From NCBI RefSeq assembly GCF_963676685.1, contig NC_092352.1, forward strand, positions 23,579,117-23,643,116: 64,000 nucleotides of DNA, read 5' to 3'. This DNA is from Mytilus edulis (Eukaryota; Mollusca; Bivalvia; Mytilida; Mytilidae). The notes beneath the pieces are model-generated. The model ran no database searches and was not told the origin of the DNA. It saw nothing but the letters and a program-made list of their open reading frames with translations. Of this stretch, positions 1-10,797 are shown piece by piece (positions within the stretch are counted from its first letter, which is position 1; each line of letters starts with the position of its first letter). A program made the position numbers and the translations under genes.

Positions 1-180
1 ATCTGAATTCATGGTGTCCCAATGAACGTTGTGCTAGTCTGGAATGAGGGGGGTTTTCGATATCTTTTACGCCGAAATTAAGAGTAATATCAATTATTGG
101 TAGCCTGGAGTCAGGAAATTTTTATAAGGTATCTACATAAACTCATCATAGATAGTTACCCGGGTGTAAATTTTGTATTT

Positions 181-224
181 GCGCCTGACGCGCGTTTCGT
201 CTACAAAAGACTAATCGAAGACGC
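181..224 (-). ncRNA. Hammerhead-ribozyme-like relic
   Basis: Read on the minus strand this 44-nt block aligns without gaps to the two hammerhead-like motifs at 18122-18165 and 18463-18506. Stem II (GTC/GAC with a 7-nt loop), the GAAA box, the short CG-rich stem III and the GTC cleavage triplet are all present. Stem I still pairs fully (GCGTCT with AGGCGC). The essential CTGATGA box is corrupted to TCGATTA, so I infer it is catalytically dead. The adjoining 60-180 stretch looks like a decayed part of the same repeat. Confidence 0.5.
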
Positions 225-225
225 T

Positions 226-1230
226 CGAATCAAATTAAGTTTTAAAAAAAGCCAATGAAGTCAAATTAAATTAAAAGGCCAAAAAAAATAAGAAACGTTA
301 ACATCCAACTTATCGTTCTGGTTTTGTAAAAGCTGAGCACATTCATCATATTTATTATAAACGTATACCATAAACATTATTTTCAGCCTTCATATTTATG
401 TAAAAGTTGCCGCTGTACATTATGCCCCCATCTATCCATTTGTAGGCGTCGGCATTTTGAAAATTAAAAAATAGTTTATATCAGCGATAAATGGTAATCT
501 CATAAAAATATTTTGAGCCCCAGTTTGATGGGGAAAAAATCTGTGCAAGCATAGGACAAAACAAATATCTGAATCCAGATTCCCCCATACCTTATAGTGT
601 TAAATTTTGAACCAAATAATTTGATCAATAGCGATAAAAAAAACTTAATAAATTAAATTTTAGGCGCTTAGCGCGATTTTTTTCACATTAATAAAACAAC
701 TTTTGAAGTGAAATGGTTGTTCCCTTAGACAACGTTTGGACTGATGCTTGTAAAAAGTATATGTATTTATCATATACGTAGCTCCATTAGGGGCTCTAAA
801 TCAACCTCTGTTTTTAAATATATATAGCAAATATAGAAAAGGGTTTTTTTTTTTGTATGAAGGGATATCATTTTTCCGTGTTTGTTATTTATGCATGTTA
901 ACTATCGTACGATAATCAACTTTGATCAAAGTAAAAGAACACAGGTACGTCCAATCAGAATGGGACGTGTAAAGAGAGTGCCACGCTGTCAGCTGCATGA
1001 TGGATTTTCCCATTTTTGGTCATACACCAATGTTGCTCTCGAAAAACCAGTACATTGTAAAATGCTGAATTTCAAGTAAAGCATTCACCTACAGAACGCT
1101 GAAAACTAAATATTTGTAAGTGAAGTATATATAAGAACCGAATCAATTGAAGAGGTGTTTCGCCAAAATGAAGTTAATCTGATGTACAGTGGTTGTCGTC
1201 TGTTGATGTAGTTCATACGTGTTTCTTGTT
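226..1230. other. Gene-free AT-rich stretch
   Basis: No open frame here has homology that I recognise or a believable exon structure. A 65-codon frame at 882-1079 looks like chance. No clear repeat structure was noticed. Confidence 0.5.
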
Positions 1231-1231
1231 T

Positions 1232-1435
1232 TGATATAGATAAGACCGTTGGTTTTCCCGTTTGAATGGTTTTAAACTAGTAATTTTTTGGGCCCTTTAT
1301 AGCTTGCTGTTCGGTGTGAGCCAACGCTCCGTGTTGAAGGCCTTACCTTAACCTATAATGGTTTACTTATATAAATTTTTATTTGGATGTCGAGTGTCTC
1401 ATTGGCACTCATACCACATCTTCCTATATATCTAT
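1232..1435 (+). repeat. Dispersed bivalve short repeat, family C
   Basis: Short interspersed repeat that recurs, more or less truncated, at 5186-5290, 43945-44015, 51690-51765, 61683-61865 and 63391-63525. The shared landmarks are a GTTGAAGGCC block, a block resembling GACCTATAGTTGTT and an end resembling CATACCACATCTTC. I recognise it as a common bivalve repeat, probably a SINE or the 3' end of a LINE; the class is uncertain. Confidence 0.6.
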
Positions 1436-1579
1436 TAAACATATCCATCTATAAGGGCTACTTTGCCCGTGCGAGCTGAATCCTAAGTTTCTTTGAAATT
1501 TGCTTGTAAAGAACCTATTTTGAATTATCGATTTTTGGTTGTCAAATATTTCATGAATGACAGCAATAAATACAACAGG

Positions 1580-1895
1580 GAGGATTTGTGTTTGTTATTT
1601 ATTTGATGAAGACATTATCTTTCAATTAGTTTAATTGAGGTCTGGAGCTGGCTTTATATATATGGTAGTCCTTTGTTAATTTATTATCATTGTGCTTGTG
1701 ATAAGTTTCTTTTGTTTCCTATTCTGACATAGGACTTGGATTTCTTTTAAAGTTTGTTTAACTGTGTGAATGTTAGTGCATTCTACATTTGCTAGAGGTA
1801 GAGGGAGAGGGTTGTGATCTCACGAAACATGTTTAACCCTGTCGCATTTTTGGGCCTGTATCTGTTCCAATTCAGGAGCCTCTGGCCTTTTTGAT
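1580..1895 (+). mobile_element. Solo 3' tail of RT family A, 3'-truncated
   Basis: This matches the 3' untranslated tail that follows the reverse transcriptase stop codon at 22541 and its relatives, from the GAGGTCTGGAGCTGGC block to the CAGGAGCCTCTGGCC block. No RT coding sequence is attached, and the last ~250 bp of the usual tail are missing. Confidence 0.6.
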
Positions 1896-2221
1896 GCCGG
1901 TTTAAATAGGTTTGAATATTTTTTTTAATAGATGCACAATCTCATAATTTCAATACTGTTATCCCATGTGATGTTTAAAATGTTAAAATAAAAAAAAACG
2001 ACTTCTTCTTTTAATTTTTATTTTGTATTTAAAAATGATTTGATATATTTCGTGCTATTTATTCCTATCTAAGAATGATTATAATCAGTGCCGTGTTTAT
2101 ATGTTTCCCTCTTTTCGCCCCTTTTCTATTTTTAATATTTTAATCAAAAATTTAAAATATCAAACTTTCAAACAGTGAAATAATCAAAATTGCACGTTCA
2201 TTTCAGTATTTTAAAAGTTTG

Positions 2222-2805
2222 ATCAAAGGAGTAGGTTCAATAAAACCCCCTTTTTGGCCCCAAAATATAGCAGTTTTAGAAAATTGTGAAAATGTAATCT
2301 TTACGCTATATTTTGGAAAGTAAAATGCTTCTGCTACATAAATATGAGCTTTTTTGACAATACAATGCACAAATATCGCTTTCTAGCATCATTTAGTCAT
2401 GCTAAATTACTGAAATCTTCAAAATCTTATCATTTTCGTTAATTTTTAGACGGTTTCCGTCTAAAATGAAAGTGGCCGCATTCGTGATCATTCATAATAT
2501 TGAAATGTAAGTTGTATTTGATGATAATACAAAACATATATAAAGGTGGATAATGAACACGGATGCGGCCACTTTCATTTTTGACAAAAACCATCTGAAA
2601 AGTGACGTTTTTTGGCATATAGATTTTTCACATTTAAGCTTGACTCAGAGCGTTTTTAATGACTAAATCAGTTAAACTCTTTCACATACACTAATCGAAT
2701 CAATTGAAATAGACACTTAAGTGTTCAAAAAGTGTCCAAAAACTTTCGTTAAATGAACCTGAAATTTGAGGCCAAAATCGGCCCTTACCCGGACCTACTC
2801 CTTTC
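2222..2805. mobile_element. Non-autonomous element with short inverted ends
   Basis: The two ends carry AAAGGAGTAGGT in inverted orientation (left about 2225, right about 2795). Inside, 2463-2490 and 2550-2580 form a second, nearly perfect inverted pair around GAAAGTGGCCGCAT. No coding capacity is visible. The symmetry suggests a small DNA transposon or foldback; the superfamily is unknown. Confidence 0.5.
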
Positions 2806-3007
2806 TAAACTATCAAATTTAAAAACGATATTTAGAATTTTAATATTTTAAATATTTGGTTAAAATTTTAAAATTTCAAAACTTTTACACAATTTGGAAT
2901 TTTGATATTTTAAAACTTTGATAAAAATTCCAAGAACTAAAATTTCAAAACTTTTTAAAACTTTGCCTGAATTGATAAGTGTTACACGGACCATCAATTT
3001 TAAGAGA

Positions 3008-3205
3008 CTAAGTAAAAAGAACTTGTCTAAGATCATTATAAACAGGACAATGTAAAATAACATGATATTCATCTTCGACAGTATTAAAACAATTAAAACA
3101 ACATCTCTCTTCCAGCGGCAAATTCTCCGACATACCTCCCCGTTTCCAGTCTAATAGGAGCCACCCCACATCTAAATTTTGCAAAGGTGCTTCTTTAACA
3201 AAAAG
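3008..3205 (-). pseudogene. LINE ORF2 C-terminal relic (zinc knuckle)
   Basis: In the frame ending at 3008 the minus strand reads a cysteine/histidine cluster of form C-X2-C-X8-H-X4-C followed by CPVYNDLR, typical of the region after the RT domain of many non-LTR retrotransposons. About 60 bp upstream, in another frame, is FRCGVAP.RLETGRY, which normally precedes that knuckle, so at least one frameshift separates the two. Sequence up to about 3530 may be more of the same decayed ORF. Subfamily not determined. Confidence 0.5.
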
Positions 3206-3539
3206 GCATTAACAGTTTGCATTAGTTTTCAACAACACAATCCTTCTTAAAAATATTATACATGATAGGTTCTCAATTTATTACGCCCATTTCCCCGTCT
3301 TGAAGAGGATGAACTAACAATACTTTTCCATTCTACAATATAATTATCAAACATTCTTGACATGACTGTATCAATAAACATATTTTTATTAATATTAGTG
3401 TTTGTATTACACATTAAGTCAACCAATTCAAGTTCCGTGAAATGTTTATTAACAATGAAATTCCAATTGTTCTACAAATTTATCCTTAAATGACGAGTTT
3501 TATCACCATTTGTATTTTGGCTAAAATGGTAAAACTTTT

Positions 3540-5185
3540 AACTAAAATAAAAATAGAGGAATGACATTAAGCAGCAAAAATAATCAGCTGTACAAGATAT
3601 ATAAAAATCCAATTGTTAAAGTCAGTAATAGGAATCTTGCAGGTTATTATCTTAAACTTACATAGAAAGAGAGAAATTTGAAACAGTAAAAATAATCAGC
3701 TGACAATATCATACGGTGACAAATATTTCAACGCGATTGAAATCCTCATTCGACCCCTTACATGACTTTGAATAATAATTTTAAACCAAAAATAAAGTGT
3801 TTTCTTGATATCTTGAAAACTATAATACATGTAGATACACTGAAACGTTTAACACCCAACATAACCAACATAACCAGCATCACAAGATCTATGAAATCAC
3901 ACTCAACTGCATGTTGGTTGTTTTTTTTTTTGCATTTTTTGTCTGTTTCTGGAACTGGAAAACTATAATGGATACGCTAAACTCTGAGCAGTTAAAGTAA
4001 TCGGCAAGTCAAGATTTTGGCCCACATATATAGTTTTCATTCAATTAAGTATATTCTTGTTGCATTGTCAGATGAGTGGTTCGCCGTGAGTCCTCGTAGC
4101 CTATATTTCTACAATAAACTTTATTTAAAGGTGTTATATAAAAAATGATATACAAAGTTGAGATCTTAGGAGATTTTCAAACCGGCAAGTTTAATAAAAA
4201 CACAGAATACGTACACAAGACATTTATTCATTTTTTTAAAGTACTAATTTTGCCGTGTTTACTTGATCATCTCAGCACTATGGAGGACTAATACACACAT
4301 AGAGCAAGGAATGTTTCTCTAATCAAATATATTTAATGATAAAAGAAAATAGACTTACAAAACGTATCACAAATACAGACAAATTGAGGAAACAAGATCG
4401 ATGAAATTTATTAATGGATTATATGATAAATACTATTTGTTCTTATATCAATGCGATACTTTTAAAATATCATAGCGGTGTTTTTGTTATATCAATATTA
4501 GTACTAATTAGTATTAATATTAGACTGCTGTACCCATATTTTGACAATTTTACCTATTATGTCTGTTTTGTTCATGCATCAATGTAAATATGACAGAATT
4601 TGACGATACTGTCATACACGTGAGAGGTTAAGTGCTATAAAACCAGGTTCAATCCACCATTTTCAAAATTTGAAAATGCCAGAACCGAGTCAGAAATATG
4701 ACAGTTGTTATACATTCGTTTGGTATGTTTTATCATTTGATTTACCATTTGATAAGGGACTTTCTGTTTTGAATTTTCCTCGGAGTTCAGTACTTTTGTG
4801 ATTTTACTTCTTAGTAGTATTGTATGTAAATAAGCAGTTTTAAGACCATTGCTTATATTCAAATTGTTTTTGGTAACATCTTACAAATTTCTCAATTGGT
4901 TTTGGAAGCAAAACTAATCAAATAATTTAGGGTCTTATAAACAATGTCGTAATCAAATAGCTAAGTATCAAAATGATTTTTCACATATATAACATTTAGC
5001 AAATTTTATAATGAACGCACCGAAATAATATATATCCGATATGCTCGCAACGCACGCATGGAAGACTTTCTTTATTGATAACAATGAAACTAACTTGTGA
5101 CAAAAATGAATCATACTGTCCTCGTTCAGATTGATTCGACAAAATCTGACCTGTACTTTTGAATCTCCTTTTTTTTATACAAATT
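3540..5185. other. Gene-free AT-rich stretch
   Basis: Only short frames without recognisable content occur. The region is AT-rich; I see no coding or repeat structure that I can name. Confidence 0.4.
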
Positions 5186-5290
5186 AGACCGTTAGTTTTC
5201 CTGTTTGAATGGTTTAACACTAGTAATGTTTTTGTTTCTATATAGCGTGGTGTTCGCTGAGAGCCAAGGCTCCGTGTTTAAGGCCTTCTT
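5186..5290 (+). repeat. Dispersed repeat family C, truncated
   Basis: Matches the central part of the family described at 1232-1435 and abuts the 3' terminus of the adjacent family A retroelement copy. Confidence 0.55.
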
Positions 5291-5296
5291 ATATCT

Positions 5297-6230
5297 ATAA
5301 AATTGAGAAAGGAAATGGTGAATATGTCAAAGCGACAACCACCCGACCATAGAGCAAACAACAGCCGAAGGCAACCAATGGGTCTTCAATGTAGCGAGAA
5401 TTCCCGCACCCGTAGGTGTCCTTCAGCTGGCCCCTAAAATATGCATAATAGTACAGTGATAATGGACGTCATACTAAACTCCGAATTATACACAAGAAAC
5501 TAAAATTTAAAATCATACAAGACTAACAAAGGCCAGAGGCTCCTGACTTGGGACAGGCGCAAAATTGCGGCGGGGTTAAACATGTTTATGAGATCTCAAC
5601 CCTCCCCCTATACCTCTAGCCAATGTAGAAAAGTAAAAGAATAACAATACGCACATTAAAATTCAGTTCAAGAGAAGTCCGAGTCTGATGTCAAAAGATG
5701 TAACAAAAGAAAATAAATAAAATGACAATAATACATAAATAACAACAGACTACTAGCAGTTAACTGACATGCCAGCTCCAGACCTCAATTAAACTGATTG
5801 AAAGATTATGTCTTCATCATATGAATATCAGGTACAATCCCTCCCGTTAGGGGTTTAGTATCATACTATCATAAAATATATGAGAAGAACATAACCCGTG
5901 TCATGCCAACAACTGTTTTTTTAGAAATAAATGTGTTTAGTTCCGATGCAAAGACCCTATCAGTGAATCAATGTTAAAGCCAAAATATGCAATCTTTAAT
6001 GACCTGACAACAGTATCGTAACTATATCCCCTTTTAATAAGTCTATTTAAAGGTTTTGTTAGTTTCTGAGGAGAATACTGACATTTTTGTGCTTTATAAA
6101 GAATATTTCCATAAAATTTTGGATGTGAAATACCTGAACGTATAAGATGTCTGCATGTTGAGTTATATTTACGAATTAGTTCCATATATAAATCTTTAAA
6201 ATTTCTCCTTATAAATAAATGCTTTCCAGT
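5297..6230 (-). pseudogene. 5'-truncated Penelope-like RT family A copy
   Basis: The minus strand encodes about the last 87 residues of the family A reverse transcriptase (from about 6200 to the stop at 5937), nearly identical to the C-terminus of the copy ending at 22541, including SPQKLTK.LNRLIK.GYSYDTV and ending SLIGSLHRN. It is followed by the full ~640-bp 3' tail, ending in the family's terminal CTCAATTTTAT at about 5297. The 5' break within the coding region is what a truncated target-primed insertion would leave. No catalytic RT motif remains. Confidence 0.75.
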
Positions 6231-7224
6231 CCTCCAACTGAACGATCTAAATTTATAAATATAGAAAAGATATATACACATTTCTAACGTCAAAAGACAA
6301 TTTACATCTTATTCATTTGTGTTCTAAACATTTTTTTTAGTACTCATTGAAGAAATGAATTTATAACAAGAGATACGGATTGTTATTTTGCACTAAGAAA
6401 TGTTCGCGTATTTATACGATCGGTTACTAGTAAAAACGAAAGTCAAAACTCTGTGGCAACAATACATCGGAATGCCCTCACGGACATCGCGATGTAAAAG
6501 AGCGTCCACGGCAACACTTACGGTAATAACAATGTCGGATTCCACCATACAAAATAATCTTGGATTATGTGAAGGTCAGGATTATACAATGCAAACACAA
6601 TATAAGGAAGGACAGTAGTTAATTTTTGAACTGATATTTGATTCCGCTAATTGAAAAGAGTTATTTTGAATGAAAGTGGTGGTTAGTTTAACACTTTTCA
6701 ACCAAAAATATGGTACCAATTTTACGTGACGGCGAATATTCTGACTTCCGAAGCTAAACAAAACACTTTATTAATATAGATTTATTTCGTCTTCAAGCTG
6801 TTGTTCTCCTACTATATTGTCTATTCTACTAACTAGTACACTTGGTACAAGAAAAAAGATTGATAATTAATTGTTCAAATAAGGCCTTTGAAAATAGTGG
6901 AATTTATTACTTTTGGAGTGTCAAAAATGTGTTGGAACTACTTGATAAAGTACAAAAAACAATGTCAATTGATGCTCGGATACTATAACTGCCCTTGAAT
7001 TTTTACTAGATAACAGTTTTGTTCGCTTTGGAAATTACGTAGATATCATCAAGTTATCGGAATTTCAATGAAGACTTACTCTGCATCACTTATTGCGGAC
7101 CTGTTTCTGTATTGTTATGAGTTACAATTTATGACTAAAACCAACAAAGACCCATCGATACAAAATCTGATTCAAAAATTAACAATACATTTAGATATTT
7201 TGATGATATATTGGCTATCAATAA

Positions 7225-7738
7225 TGACGACTTCAGTATAAAATTGAGAATGGAAATGGGGAATGTGTCAAAGAGACAACAACCCGACCAAATAGAAAAC
7301 AACAGCAGAGGGTCACCAACAGGTCTTCAATGTAGCGAGAAATTCCCGCACCCAGAGGCGTCCTTCAGCTGGCCCCTAAACAAATATATACTAGTCCAGT
7401 GATAATGAACGCCATACTAATTTCCAAATTGTACAGAAGAAACTAAAATTAAAATAATACAAGACTAACAAAGGCCAGAGGCTCCTGACTTGGGACAGGC
7501 GCAAAAATGCGGCGGGGTTAAACATGTTTGTGAGATCTCAACCCTCCCCCTATACCTCTAACCAATGTAGTAAAGTAAACGCATAACAATACGCACATTA
7601 AAATTCAGTTCAAGAGAAATCCGAGTCTGATGTCAGAAGATGTAACCAAAGAAAATAAACAAAATGACAATAATACATAAATAACAACAGACTACTAGCA
7701 GTTAACTGACATGCCAGCTCCAGACTGTTTACTACATA
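7225..7738 (-). mobile_element. Antisense family A tail nested in an RT copy
   Basis: A solo 3' tail on the minus strand whose terminal CTCAATTTTAT abuts the interrupted RT sequence at 7224/7225. It extends to the CCAGCTCCAGAC block, about 120 bp short of where the RT stop codon would lie, so it carries no coding sequence. It shows that family A stayed active after the host copy had landed. Confidence 0.6.
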
Positions 7739-7824
7739 AAGACTGTTTACTACATAAATTGTCCCACTTGACGGAGTAAAAAAGCGAGACATAGGTATGC
7801 TGTTTCCGTCGTCGACGACAACAG

Positions 7825-8330
7825 TGTATTAGTTTGTGATTAGATCTAGTTTATAGTGAACCACTAGTGGTAAGTCAAAGATATTTGGTATGCAGTTGTA
7901 TTAGTATTGGCACATCTCATTACCATTGAGATTATTTGGCCCCGCTCCCTCAGTTATGGTCTATTGACTTCAATACTTTTTCTTAGTTTTCATGTATTAG
8001 TTTGTTATTAGGTGGGTTTATTGGGAACCAGTAGTGGCTCGTTAATGATAATTGGTATGCAGTTGTATAAGCATTGGCATATCTCATTTCCATGGAGATT
8101 ATTTGTCCCCACCCCACAGTTATGGTTAATTGGTTTTGAAATTTTGCTTAGTTTATATGTATTAGTTTGTGTTTGGGTTTGTTTAAAAAGAACCACTTAT
8201 GAAAAGTCAATGGTATTTGGTATGCAGTCTTATTAACATTGGTACATCTTATGTCCATGTAGATTGTTTAGCCAAGTACCTTCAGTCATGGTTCAATGAC
8301 TTTGAACGTTTGCAAAACTTACATGTTTGA
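7825..8330 (+). repeat. Tandem repeat, about three ~165-bp units
   Basis: The landmark GGTATGCAGT(T/C) recurs near 7889, 8054 and 8218, with accompanying blocks resembling CATCTCATTTCCATGGAGATT. Units are diverged. An inverted copy of one unit, split by two later insertions, lies at about 62800-63240. Confidence 0.65.
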
Positions 8331-9319
8331 GTGTTGCTATTTTAATTTCAACATTTGCATTATCAAAATTACAAAAAAACGAGCTATATATCTCTGTGAT
8401 AACGGTTTATTATATGTAATGGATACGTTCCCTTGTCATAACAGTTTATTATATATAATGGATACGTTCCCTTGTCACCGTCTTATGGTGTTTATATATC
8501 TCAACGTGTACGATTCGATGGTGTATGTAACAACGTATTAGATTTTAGCGAGAGACATGTATTTTTTACTGAAAAATTATAACATTACGGTTTTCGATAT
8601 CACAAACTAGACAAAACATTAAATACATTTTATCATCGGTACAAGGACCTCATTCGTAAGTATAATTCAACATGTAAACATCTTAAACGTTCAGGTATTT
8701 CACATCCAATTCTTTTATGTTTTATTCTTTTCAAAGCACAAAAATGTCGATATTCACCTCAAAAGCTAACAAACCTTTAAACAGACTAATAAAGAAGGGA
8801 TATAGTTACGATACTGTTGTCAGGTCATTAAAGATTGCATATTTTGGCTTTAATATTGATTCATAATATAAGGTCTTTGCATCGGAAATAAAAACATTTA
8901 TTCTAAAACCAGTTCTTGGCATCATACGGGTTGTTCTTCTCATATATTTTATGATGGTATAATACTAAACCCCTAACGGGATGAACTGTGCTTGATATTC
9001 ATATAATGACGACATAATCTTTCTATCAGTTTAATTGAGGTCTGGGCATGTCAGTAACTGCTAGTAGTCCTTTGTTAATCTATGTATCATTGTCATTTTG
9101 TTAAGTTTCTTTTGTTACCTATTCTGACATCGGACTCGGATTACTTTAAACTGACTTTTGACTGTGCGTATTATTGTGGTTTTTTTTTAATTTTCTACAT
9201 TGGCTAGAGGTAATGGGGAAGAGTTGAGATCTAAAAACAAACATGTTTAACCCCACCGCATATTTGCGCCTGTGCCAAGTCAGGAGCCTCTGGCCTTTGA
9301 AAGTCTTGTATGATTTTTA

Positions 9320-9892
9320 GTTTCATTTTTACACTTTATTATCACTGAACTAGTATATATATTTATTTAGGGGCCAGCTGCAGGACGCCTCCGGGTGGGG
9401 GAATTTCTCGCTGCATTGAAGACCTGTTGGTGACCTTCTGCTGTTGTCTGTTCTATGGTCGGGTTGTTGTCTCTTTGACACATTCCCCATTTCCATTCTC
9501 AATTTTATAGTATACATTTTTGTTTAGGGGCCAGCTTTAGCACGCCTCCTGGTGCGGAATTTTCTCGCTGCATTAAAGTCTCATTGGTGGTCTTCGGCTG
9601 TTATCTTCTCTCTGGTCGGGTTGTTATCTCTTTGACACATTCTCCATTTCCATTCTCAATTTTATTGTATGTTAATAAATTTTAGTTTATTGAGTTGTAT
9701 ATAAGTTTAGTATGATCTCCATTTTCACTGAACTAGTACACATTTCTGTTTAGGGGCCAGCTGAAGTGTGCATTATAATGCGGGATTTTCTCGCTGTGTT
9801 GAAGACATGTTGGTGGCTGTCGGTTCTTTTGTTGACTCTTTGGTCAGGTTGTTGGCTCTTTGAAACATTCCCCATTTCAATTCTCTATTTAA
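9320..9892 (+). repeat. Family A tail ends in tandem triplicate
   Basis: Three consecutive copies of the last ~150-190 bp of the family A tail (about 9320-9495, 9515-9662 and 9700-9892) each contain GGGGCCAGCT, a TTTCTCGCTG-like block and the terminal CATTCTCAATTTTAT or a variant. The first belongs to the RT copy; the other two are head-to-tail additions. Confidence 0.65.
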
Positions 9893-10797
9893 ATATGTAA
9901 CCTTCCAACTTTTTGTGTCTGTCTTCACTATATATGACATTAAGCAATGCAAGAAAAATAAACTACACAGTGCAGCTTCCAACAGGAATACAACAAGAAA
10001 ATTCATTATAAAAATGCGGTCAAAAGTCAAAATTTGCTCAAAGTGAAAAAATGCAACAGCTTGATATTCAATTGAAATAAAATAGTTATTATGATCTACA
10101 CAACGTTACTTTTTCCAATAAGAACATTTGAATTATTTTTTTTTTTTATTTTTTTTTTATATTAGTTTACAAAATTTTTACAAAGACCATATTGTGACTT
10201 CAAAATTAAGTAGATCATAAAGCCGATATTCATTATCTTTTTTCTGTTGTAAGTTTAATTAAGTTTTTTTGTGTCATGAATTGGTATTGATGCCATCTTG
10301 TATGTCCCGGTTGTCCTATACGCCAATGAGACATCAAAAACGACCAAAACAAATAATAAAAAGAGGCAACATTCATTTTTCAACAAAAGAATACATCACA
10401 AGAATATATTTTTGTTAGAAAGGGACCAAATTCGTGAGAAGTTGTGTAGGACTTGATTGGCCAAAGCAAACTGAAACTGACAAATATCTGAATGAAACGA
10501 TTTATGGTATTAAGTATTAAAAAAACAATACAAATGATTTTTTTAATATCGGGAATTATTCACAATAAAACCGACATGTATGCATTGAATTAATAGAACT
10601 CTTAACTGATCACAACTAAGAAGTATTTATGCTCTTAATCAATAAGATATTTTGTGAACTAACCCCGTCAACTTAAATTGTTTTACAATTAATAAACGTG
10701 TTTTGTTTTATGATGTCAGCTCTGAAAATTGTTATTCTTAAAATTTGAAACTGTTGTATGTGGTGGTATAAAAAATATTTTAAAAAAAATCCCTTTA
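9893..10797. other. Gene-free stretch
   Basis: AT-rich with a poly-T run near 10135-10160. No supported gene or named repeat was found. Confidence 0.4.

Larger units (their letters stand above)
6747..9495 (+). pseudogene. Broken, nested Penelope-like RT family A copy
   Basis: Two blocks match the RT at 21252-22541. The first, 6747-7224, covers the segment from the PKL(H)KT region to just past the catalytic YLDD region. The second, 8465-8880, covers the C-terminal third to the end of the ORF. Both carry frameshifts and stops. Between them lie an antisense family A tail (7225-7738) and a 165-bp tandem array (7825-8330), and about 180 bp of RT sequence is missing, so this is not a simple insertion. 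The copy's own 3' tail follows at 8881-9495. Confidence 0.7.
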
